From Antedon mediterranea (taxonomy: Eukaryota > Echinodermata > Crinoidea > Comatulida > Antedonidae), in NCBI RefSeq assembly GCF_964355755.1, contig NW_027306100.1:1-20646 (forward strand): 20,646 nt of DNA, in the 5' to 3' direction. The position numbers and the translations under genes are program-made. The notes beneath the pieces were generated by a model, which saw only the letters and a list, made by a program, of their open reading frames with translations, was not told the origin of the DNA and searched no databases. Within the stretch, counting starts at the first letter, position 1, and the number at the start of each line of letters is the position of its first letter. Below are positions 8,682-19,300 of this stretch, in pieces.

Positions 8682-10035
8682 CATGTACATGACGTATTCT
8701 TAACGAATTGGACGTGTACACTGACTGTGTGTCCAGTCATTTCAGTAGTTTATGTACGTTTGTTTATGTAAGTTGTATGTTGTCATTCATCATAGTAATA
8801 CATTATATTGTATATATCGTATTTATTCGAATAAACACCTCCCTCAATATCAAATAATGTATTATGCTATCGTAAATACATTATTACTGAATAGAAAATT
8901 AGATTGAACTAAAGGATCTTCTGTCTCATCAGCGAGATAATTTCAAAATGTCACATTGATATTTTTCAATTAATATTCCAAATTGTTTAAAAACATTATT
9001 ACCTTACTTGACCTTCATGAAAGAAATATTTGATTTGTTATTATTGTTTCCTCGTTATTATCCGACTTGTTGTCTATTCCAATCGCTTCCTTAATTGCCA
9101 ACTTCAGAGCCTGAGTAGTCCTTAGAATAATGGTATGCTTAATCCTTATGTAATTAAAATAGCATTTAAATCTGGATACAAATAATACAAAGCAAAGGAA
9201 TCGAGTAAATAGAAAATAGAAAGAAAAAAGTTGTTTAGTGGATCATGATTTGTACTAATTTGATTAGAGGTAATTATGCATCGAATATAATGTAACGTGT
9301 ATATAAACAAGAGATGTCGTGTTCAATAGAACAGTAAGCTAGTTGGCCATTTCGAATCATAACTGGAATGGTATTATTATGATGATGATATAATTAATAA
9401 TATACTCTTTTGATCTCTTACCCTAACATTTTGTTTTAATATTTTTAAAACTCTACAAATTATTAATTAGTTTTAGCTATAAAACAGCTTCAAAGCTAGC
9501 TGTATATAGCTAAAAATGAGTTTATCTCAGTGCCGTTATTTTAATATAACGCCTATTAGGCTACTACAGCAAAACATACCTCATTCCTGACCTTTGATCC
9601 TAAATCCATGAACAACCTGAAAATTAAAACAATGTGCAAAACATTAGTATATTATTTGTGTGCATGAGAAGTAGTTTTTTATTCATGCTTTTTAATTGTT
9701 ACCCCTGCTGACCATTGCGTTACCTTTGATCCCAAGTTGTGAACACCACATAAAACGTGGTACCATGATAGTTGTCTTCTGCAACTAGTATACTGTACCT
9801 AACTTATCTAAATTCTTCCTTTTTATCATCGGTTCCCATCTTCGATAATCCTGTGACCTCGTCATCATTCCTCCCACACCCTCTCAGATAATTAAGGAAT
9901 CACTGTAAATAGAATTGAAATACAATATTGTAAGTTTAAATGGAGAAAGTAAATGTCAAGTAACGTAAAAGGAAACAATGTAAATATTATTAAAAGAATC
10001 ATCTGTGTCCGGTGTCAGGAATTGGAATTGGAAGA
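8682..10035. other. Intergenic, no gene recognised
   Basis: AT-rich DNA. It contains a perfect 14 bp palindrome TTTATTCGAATAAA near 8823 and the hairpin at 9471-9515. No convincing exon was found. Regulatory DNA for gene 2 may lie in the right half, but no motif is strong enough to name. Confidence 0.5.
9471..9515. repeat. Interrupted hairpin
   Basis: Arms TTTTAGCTATA and TATAGCTAAAA enclose a second pair ACAGCT/AGCTGT around an 8-base loop, giving a 17 bp stem with a small internal loop. Function unknown. Confidence 0.75.
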
Positions 10036-10275
10036 TCAGGAAACTTGTTTAAACATAAAACGTTGACGAACATACATCACAAGGAAACGATAACTATTTA
10101 AAATTAAACTGTGGACACTGCATTAACCCTCGATTAAAACTAAGGAATTATTTTAAGATATTCGGGTTTCAGGAATTAAAGAAACATGAACCATGGTTAA
10201 ACATAAACGAGCATACAAGGAAACGATATTATATTTACTGACGAACATTGCATTTATACGGAGTACAACTAAGGA
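10036..10275 (+). repeat. Diverged tandem duplication upstream of gene 2
   Basis: Two blocks (about 10036-10146 and 10169-10275) share, in order, TCAGGAA, TTAAACATAAA, CATAC, AAGGAAACGAT, an ACATTGCATT/ACACTGCATT block and ACTAAGGA. They end 37 bp before the gene 2 start codon, so the duplication may lie in its promoter or 5' UTR. Confidence 0.65.
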
Positions 10276-10311
10276 CCATCCATATATAGTGGTTAGGGCA
10301 GGAGTATAGAG

Positions 10312-10375
10312 ATGTTTTTCTCTAAATGTTTTCAGACTTTTAGTCTTTGTTTATGCTTGCAATTTGGATCATCAG
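10312..10375 (+). CDS. Gene 2 exon 1: start codon and signal peptide
   Basis: ATG at 10312 is followed by FFSKCFQTFSLCLCLQFGSS, a short basic N-end and a hydrophobic core as in a secretory signal. The donor GTATGT starts at 10376 in phase 1, matching the phase 1 acceptor at 12214, where the junction codon becomes Asp. The exon is too short to stand out by length; it is called from phase match, donor quality and signal-peptide character. An upstream non-coding exon cannot be excluded. Confidence 0.7.
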
Positions 10376-13300
10376 GTATGTCTTAAATCTCATCTCTTGT
10401 TTGGTTTCCCATTTACTAATACAAGTATTACTACTTACTTATTTAATGGACACCTGTGATTATTTTAGTCAGATTGACGTCAAGTATGTCAATTGATATA
10501 ATGGTATAATATTATTGGTGTGTAACATTTGAAATTCATGCCCCAACAACAACAAAAATCTAACAAAAGTAAACTTGACAAGATAGGAACTTGTAACATC
10601 TATGGGATCTTATGTCCGACTCCGACAAATACGAACAGTGTACTATGTACGCGCCGCGCGATATCGCAGCAACAGATAAACCCTTTGATTTCCGGAGCTC
10701 TCATCATGTTGTTAGATTGCCATGGCCTAGTTCTGTTATGTGCTTTTATATTACTAAATCCACGTTTTTTTTTTCTGTTTTTTAAGTTTGTACTGTCGCA
10801 CCTTATATAAAATCAATGCACTTGCATTTTTTAGTAACCTCCCACAAATGTACCGTATACTTACAGTATCAAGATGCTCTACAGGTGGAATGCCATCCTG
10901 AGATGAGTAGTAGTAATTAGTCTTGTTTATTTTATTTCATTTATATTATGTATTTTACTTTCTATGGACCAGATATTCCGAAATAAAAGATTGAATTAAT
11001 GAATTACTGAAGATATCTATCTGAAATTACATATTCTTGCACACTCAATTGAATATTATTATACAGAAATTGCCTGCTAAAGCCCGGCGCACACTAGAGC
11101 TTTCGGCTGAGCCAACTGGCACGAGTAACACTTGCCTCACAGTGTGCGCCGGGTATTTTTTGAGGAATTGGAACGCGTGCCGCTGAGGAAAATATCTATC
11201 ATGTTTAATATTTTTTGGCACGCGTGCCATTTTCCTCAAGTGTGCGCCAAATGTGAGCTTCCTGCTCACTAAAAAATTCCACTGCGCATGACATTTTATG
11301 ATTTATTATGATAATATTTCAGCGCGTGTGCGCCCGGCGCACACTAGAGCTTTCGGCTGAGCCAACTGGCACGAGTAACACTTGGCTCACTAAAAAAATT
11401 GCCACAAACTATGTTCGCGTTCTATCGGACGCACACTAAATGCCTTCAGTACGCAATTTTCTGATTGGATAATTACTTACTACGCTATACAGCACGCGCT
11501 GAAACATCATAATAAATCAGAACATGTCATGCGCAGTGGAATTTTTTAGTGAGCAGGAAGCTCACGTTCGGCGCACACTTGAGGAAAATGGCACGCGTGC
11601 CAAAGAATATTAAACACGATAGATATTTTCCTCAGCGGCACGCGTGGCCGATTCCTCACGAAATCCCCGGCGCACACTGATGTGATGCAAGTGTTACTCG
11701 TGGCAGTTGGCTCAGCCGGAAGCTCTAGTGTGCGCCGGGCTTTAGAGGTTTAATATAGGATTTGACTTCCCCGAGGGAATAATATTTTTTTCGATAGAAT
11801 ACATTTCCCGAAGCGCGAAGTATATTCCATCGAACAAAATATTATTCCCAAGGGGAGGGGTTGTCAAATCTTATATTTTACCGATATTAAAGGCGATATC
11901 TGTTATATTACAAAGCCAACAACAAGTAGAATATCTGCAGGGTCGGGTAGCTACCTCAGGCCTCCTTTTTGTATTGTATGTATTGTATGTATCAATATAA
12001 TCGTACTCGAGGATATATAGTATATTATGTTCGAATAATAACTTTATTTACTAAGGACGATTTAAACCGTATGAGGTGCAATTAAATATGATATTATTCC
12101 AAACCACTTTATTAAAATATGTTTAAAAAGTATTTTCTGTAGGGTTTGCCATATTTATCCATAAGAGTACTATTTGTATTAATTAAAACATTGTTTTTAT
12201 GTCTCTTTGTTAAGATCCATTGGATATAACCGTATATTCTAATACACCACTGACGTCACCTAGTATTACCAATAATAAAGGTAATCTTGTTATTAATAGT
12301 CTGTTTCGAGGATATGCACTTCAAGACGACAAAGACATCAGAGATTTATCAGTTGGAATATTGTACAAGAACATTGATGGGAAAGATAACGTGACTTGGG
12401 CTGATACTGATGATATTATATATACAAAACAACAACAAAAAGATATGCCAGATGGTAAAATATTTGACACAAATAGCATTATTCAATATCGGAAATTCGG
12501 AACACATACGTATTTAGGTGTTGCTAATTTACAAAGTCAGATTGAGAGAGTTGGTGTATTTTCATTTAAAGCAAAGAAAGACGAAGTAGTCACAAATTCT
12601 GCAATTGTATTGACATCAGCTTTTGGTGAGTATATTTTTATTGAAACTATCTATTTTGCATTTATTATTACAATTATAAACTATTTATCAACACTCTAAT
12701 TTGTTGTAGTAATACACTGTATACAACTAAAAAAGTAAATGCTTCTTGTATCGTTTAATCTTACAGCCAGTATTGAAATGGAGTATAGAACGATAACCGT
12801 CGGTATCGGAGAGTCTGTCACTATCAATCTCAGTAAAGGTGGTGGTGATCTTAACGATTTACGCTGGAGACATAATTATGGAGATGAAATACACAATCTG
12901 AGGGGTAATACGTCTGCTGTGATTGAAAACATACGAAGAAAAGATGATGGCGTATATGAATGTTATACAGGTGATAGACCGGATGGTAACCATGGTATCA
13001 TGAGACTAATTGTTAGAGGTAGGTTTATTAACAATTATTGCAGGACATCCTATTCATTTCTTTTGTCGTCTTGAAGTTCGTAATTTTATAATTTCTGTTA
13101 TTATATATATATAAACTTTATTTAAACACGAGACTGATGTGCAGTACAACTCGTTCAATCAATATTGATTGTTTTTACACAAGTTCGTGATACTGTATTA
13201 CACAAAAAAAATCAACACCATATAAATACAACAGAAACGAAAAAAAATTGAAATTGAAAAGAAACAAAATTGCAGCAGAATCCCCTTCATCTGACACCTC

Positions 13301-16300
13301 TATTTAGGGTACACCATACCGGTACTTCCCGTGTAAACGGAAACCCTTATCGAAGTGTATAATTTATGGGGATTCAACTGTAATACATAATAAATCTTTT
13401 GGATTTCATTTACCTTAAAATAATAGTGATAAAACACACATTTTACATAGTATTTAGCCATTTTAAAAGTTGGATGTACACCATCGTAGATTACCATACC
13501 ATTATGTTTTATAATGCATTTTTCAGATACGTTTTAAATAACTTAACTGAATTTGGAAGGGTATCAACATTGAGACTATTCCATATAATTGCTCCACGAT
13601 AAGACAGACTTCGTTTTTTAAAATCGGTTTTTGGCTTTGGGATAAATAGATGTGTATCACTGTGCCTTAGATTATAATTTATATCATTGAATGTAAATAC
13701 ATTATTTAGGTAAGGTGGGGCATTATCTGTCAAAACCTTATATATAACCATACAACATTCATATCTATCTTGATAAAATAAAGGTGACCAATTAATTTGT
13801 CTTAGTGCTTCACTACTAGGTGTGTACCATGTTAGACCACACACGATTCGAGCTGTTCTGTTTTGGATAGTTTGAACTCTTTTCATTAGAGTTTGACTAC
13901 TATTTCCCCAAATTATGCTACAATAGCTCAAGTAAGGTATTACAATAGAGTTTGCAATATGTTTTAATATGTCTTGTGGAAAATAATAGCTACATCGTCT
14001 AAGCATACCCAATCCATTTAGAGCTTTACCTCGAATGTATTCAATCTGATTTTTCCATGATAAATGTTCGTCTATTATGATACCGAGATGTTTGCAATAT
14101 CGAACGCGTGGTACAACATCGTTATCTATATTAACTGATCTATTTTTTTCTTTGGTGGTTGCCAATCGGTTTGTCGATCCGATCAACATGAACTCGGATT
14201 TAGAGACATTTAGACTCAATTTATTATTTTTTAGCCAATCGTCGATTTGTATAAGTTCTTCATTTATACTTTGGTATATTTCATTTTCATTTTTTGAAGA
14301 ACAATAAATTATAGTATCGTCAGCATACATACTTATTTTACATTTGTTTGCAACTTTCGATAGGTCATTTATATATAAGAGGAAAGCAAGTGGGCCCACG
14401 ATTGACCCCTGAGGCACTCCACATTGGATGTGTGTATAGTCAGACAATGTACTATTTACATTTGTGAATTGCTTTCGCTCAGACAGATAGCTCTCGAACC
14501 ATTTTAAAACATATTTACTTGAACCATAAAGTCTCAATTTGCTTAATAGTATGCTATGGTTTACCGTATCAAAGGCCTTTTTAAAATCTAGTAAACAGAT
14601 TCCGACCAGCTTACCCTCGTCTATTGCACTATACCAGTCTTCCGTCACTTTTGTAAGTGCAGTAGATGTTGAGTATGATGGTCGAAAACCTGATTGATTT
14701 ATACATAACAGATTATCTATACTGTACCAATTGTTCTTTATCATCACACTTTACAAAAACTTGGGCCATTGTTAGAAAAGATAGTTTAAACCATAGTGAC
14801 TTCGCTCGCTTATCCTCTAATACCCATATGGGAACACGTATGGTTCTCGAAAATGTTAATATTGCCTTAGGTAAACTTGAATCTCGGAAAATTAATACTT
14901 ACTGTATGTGATGCTATGACGGAAGAAATTAAAGTGAATGTATGACCTACCAAACTTATGCATTTTTAAAGTTTGATTTTAGTACAAATTGTACAATGAA
15001 ACTACATCCACAATTTATCTACGTAGCTTGTCCTTCGCCAAAATGGAATCCTCCAGACTGTGAAATGGACTGTCCTGTATGCTACAATGGTGGAGTGTGT
15101 GATGATAAGACGGGTGTCTGTATTTGCCCACCAGGATTTAAAGGCGAATCTTGTCTAAACGGTAATGTATAGTGTGTTGATCTTAAAGTGCTATTGTAAT
15201 ACTATAGTCACTGATACACACAATAAACAATTTCTGTTTTGATATTGGGATTTATATATTTGTATTTTATAATATGAAGTCAATTGTGTAATTAAAAGGT
15301 GATTTTAGGCTAAATTCGCGTTGTTTTATTTTCGGTAGGTTGTGGAAATAACACTTGGGGTCGTGATTGCCTCTCTATATGTAGCAGCACATTTGGTAAT
15401 ACATGCTTTGGAGTTTTGTTATGTCCACCTGATCCAGTTGGATGTTCATGCATCGATGGTTTAAGAGGAAACCAATGTCGTAAACGTTAGAAACAAATTA
15501 TTAGTGTATAATACAATATTATAGTTTAATTAAATAATAATATTAGTTGTAATGCTATCGTAATATATATTTTCTCTTTTTCGTCATTTGTATAATTGCA
15601 GTAAAGAAATGTCATCTAAGTTTAGTTTATTATGTAAATTTTAGTGATAAATAATGGCAAATATAATTTGTATATAGAATGTGAGCCTGATTTCTATGGA
15701 GCAGATTGTCGTCAACAATGCCACTGTGACAATTGTGATTCATTTAAAGGATGTACTTCCGGGTCAACGTGTTTAGATGGTTACACTGGAGAAGGGTGTC
15801 TCGGTAGCATCTAATATATTTAATTAAAATGTCTATACATTTTCCAATATTTTAATGAACGTTGCTTTTAACCCGTGATTCATACAATTTCTTTAGGGCC
15901 TAATGACTACTGTAGATCACCATCTACATGTACTTGTCGTAAAGTATTATAAGGCAATCCCTATTAAAATAAAGTAAAATATAATGTAGGCCTACTGTTA
16001 TATTATTGAAGATCACGTTACATGAAAATAAATAGCATAAAGGAATAAAATGTACACAATGTGGTAATTTGGTTGGTATAATTTCCTGAAGATTATTATG
16101 ATATAAAATGTTACTCCATCAAACAACAATAATTTACAACATAATAGTTCATGACAATCATAATGTATCTAAATCTAAGATTAAGCAAATAGAAGTATCA
16201 TATTGTCACACACCACCAATTTGTATCTTAAAACATGGTCAATTGAATAATACTCTTCTTCATGTGTCTTTTGTCATGTATAGTACCCACTTTGTGTCCG

Positions 16301-19300
16301 TCTGGATTCTTTGGTATTTTGTGTAACTACCCATGTCACTGCAAAGATAAAGAAGATTGTAATCGAGATGGAAGTTGCAATAATGGGTGTCATGAGGCTT
16401 GGGCTGGACCAAACTGCAGCATAGGTAACGTACCCTGATATAATATATATGTTATATTGTTAGCAAGTATTTTTACTTTTCGACGCCCGGAAATAAGATA
16501 GCAAAAATTGAACATTATATTTTGTTTTCAATTCTCCGCCTAATTGTATGTATTGTTCTAAATTCTTGTAGATTTTCTTATTTTGTAATTTTGCAATCCT
16601 ACATAATGGTTTTTTTTTTGCGCCACTTTTGTTAATCCATAATTTCACTCACTTTCCGATCTGTTTTTAAATACGGTAGTCACAAAACATTAATGAAATC
16701 TAATATTCTATATTTTAATATATTTTACTCCTCGTCATTCTTAAATCTATTATTGTACTTTTCTTTCATTTAAACGTCTGTGTATGTGTTGTTTATTAAC
16801 TATTGAAACTTTTTTCAGTAATTATGATAACAGTAAAGACAATTTTCGTTTTTAAATTTACTACTACTGGCCTTCTTTTCCTTTTTCTATTTCTTCAGCG
16901 CTTGTTTGAATCGAGTCCTTTTTTTTTATCTTTCCCTTTTTACTTTGCATGGTACCTTGTTATTTTTATGCCAATCATTCTCCTTTCTATTGCATACTAT
17001 TTTTTAAGTTTTTAGATCTAATTTTAGGTCACAAACTACATTAAATGTAGAAATAAGTACAATATGGTCATATTGTTTTCATCTTTAAACAATTAAAATG
17101 TGAAAAAAAGTTTATTATAATAACCTAAGCGTCCCCTATAAATCCCAACATGCATTGCGCGTGGATTGATATTTTCGTCTTTCTTCTGTGGTTTTTCGAT
17201 CGATTGCGAAAGCAAAACAATTAGAAGAACCGTTCAGCGGAAACACATGTTCTTTCGGTTCTTCATAATTTAACATAAAACGCACATTTAAGACTAGGAA
17301 TGATCTGGTTTAATGGTTTTATAGGAATATATATGCATTGTTTTTACAAAACGGCAAACATTGTAGAGAATAAGTCTTTAATTTATCTTTGTTCTTCTCG
17401 GTAAGCTGTATGTGATGTTCGAACACTTTCTTTCTGATGCACATTGGTATTGAATATTGCAGAGGATGTCATTGAAGCGGCCATCCTGTAATAATGCTGT
17501 ATGCAATTGCTTCACTTGAATTCGATAGGCTCATAGTTTGAACTAAGTGTTTAGGGGTGGTAGCTTCAATGACATCATCTGCAATATTCAATACCAATGT
17601 GCATCAGCAAGAAAGTGTTCGAACAGTGCGAGTCAAGTGGCCGACAGGGGCACCTAAAGATCCAACAACATCTGCAAGGGTTCTCCTAGTTCTGGTGGTG
17701 GAACAAGTCTTCTCGGATAAGGACTATAAATCGTAGGTCCAGTGTACACAGTTATATTCTGTGTGCACTTTACAGAACCCAGTTCATTATTCGAGAAGAG
17801 TAGGGGGTTACCCCGGTGAACTGGTTCACACAATTACCACCTATCTGATAAGACAGTGATTCATTTACTATTGGTAATCCTTGGTCACATTGCCTAAAAA
17901 CATAAAATAAAATTTATTTTGTTGACTTTTACATTTCTGCGTCATCAAAATTCAATTGTTTGGTTTGTGTCAAAATGGATCATACATTTAGTTTTCCCAT
18001 TGTGTAATTTTAATTTGCTTGCTTTCTTTTTTTATCTTGTTTGACTAAATTGGATCACCTTGTCAAACTCCTCTCTTGACATTTTCTTCTTTATTGTTAT
18101 GTATAAATTCTTCCCTGAAGCATTATCATAGAGTAATAAGAGTAATGTTATTATACTATAGATGAAATGATTTTGTTTTGTTAGCATTACCGTACCATTT
18201 TGAACCGCCAACTATTGTAAACCAGACTGCAGCTACCTTAACGTTTGACGTCACTTGGAATCCTGATGAAGACTATGGAACAGGAATGATTACAAAACGA
18301 AAGCTGTGGTACAAATCATCTGACATGAATAAGTGGTCATCATTACCTAATACGAATAAATTAAATCTATTTGTGAATGCGAAAATTCAGTTTCGATCAC
18401 AGTTTTTTAGAATGGTTAAAGGTGATCAGACATTTGGACCAAAAAGTAAAATTGGATCGATACAACTGGTCTGTTTAAGTAAGCAATGCCTTACTAACAA
18501 TTGTTATTCATAATCTTCACTAGAAATAAGCAAGCATGCGCATATTTGTTTCAACCTCATTCATGATAATTAAAACGTATAGGCCTAGGCTATTATGTAC
18601 TGTACTGACATATACTTTACTTTATGTCGCATACCGTTTATAGTAATGATTAATTTTACAATCAATCGTAAAATTTGTAGGCATTTTGATCAAATTCTTT
18701 AAAGAATATCATGTAAGTAAATACTGTAAGCTCACAGACCAATTCTACCTTTTATATGTTTTATTTATTTATATATTTGTATATTGTTGCCCGTTATGGT
18801 CGTACATATAGTGTATTACTAAGGTCAATAGATTATTTGAAAAATTTAACTTGGATTTTAAATTACGACCGCACATTTTTACAGTTCATGATATTTTAAG
18901 TTTAAACGTAGTTGTAGTAGTAGTAGTTTTTAATTCTATTCTTAATTATTAATATGTATTTTTTTCTGATTATTACTATAAAATACCGGTATGTATTCTG
19001 CCAGTTTTACATTAATTTGTGAATAATGTATTAAATGTTTATTGTTTTCTTCAATTTATTATACTATAGAACCTTTAGTAGAACCGAAAATAGAAATACA
19101 AACTATCAAAGAAAATAAGGTCATTTTAAACGTAAAGGTAATCAATATTATTTTATTTATTTTCTGTTCTTTTATCAATTCAATTTGTTTGTATTGTCAA
19201 TAATGCTATCATATTAGGCTTTGAGATTATAGAGATTCATTTTAAGAATCAACATTCTTTTACAGTAGTTTAAATACAACAAGTTCACTGTTTTACTTTT

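Larger units (their letters stand above)
10376..12214 (+). other. Gene 2 intron 1
   Basis: Contains the two foldback elements (11080-11742, 11751-11880). The stretch 10870-11010 ends in AATAAAAGATTGAATT and could be an old LINE 3' end, and 11971-11992 has a short TATTGTATG tandem. The open frames at 10529-10810 and 11045-11269 are not coding by any motif; the second lies in the foldback element. Confidence 0.5.
13019..15026 (+). other. Gene 2 intron 3
   Basis: Mostly the antisense LINE. The remaining 14745-15026 is AT-rich. A + strand open frame at 14760-14911 includes a GACTTCGCTCGCTTATCC stretch like that at 5770, so it looks repeat-derived rather than an exon. No domain fits there. Confidence 0.55.
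16425..18184 (+). other. Gene 2 intron 8 (1.76 kb)
   Basis: Holds a ZNF143/STAF-like motif with hairpins (17135-17270), a long inverted repeat (17417-17624) and a SINE-like block (17625-17880). The first part, 16425-17130, is T-rich; open frames at 16460-16648 and 16803-17015 are low-complexity and not called as genes. Confidence 0.6.

Noticed and set aside
10281-10288. TATA-like CATATATAG upstream of the gene 2 ATG
   Set aside because: A start site 25-30 bp downstream would fall on the ATG itself, leaving no 5' UTR; AT-rich background makes chance likely.
10870-11010. Possible old LINE 3' end (AATAAAAGATTGAATT tail)
   Set aside because: The tail resembles CR1/L2 ends but there is no coding remnant to confirm it; only mentioned in the intron entry.
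11045-11269. 74-codon minus-strand open frame
   Set aside because: Lies wholly within the arm of the foldback element and its translation has no recognisable motif.
12250-12258. TGACGTCA-type CRE sites (also near 742, 10478, 18247)
   Set aside because: Three of the four lie inside coding exons where codons explain them; no clustering near a start site.
14760-14911. Possible extra exon of gene 2 between the LINE and EGF 1
   Set aside because: Repeat-like sequence, no domain match and no suitable phase 1 splice pair; exon 3 joins exon 4 properly without it.
16803-17015. 70-codon hydrophobic open frame in intron 8
   Set aside because: Comes from a T-rich tract; no motif, and no in-phase splice sites to join the receptor.
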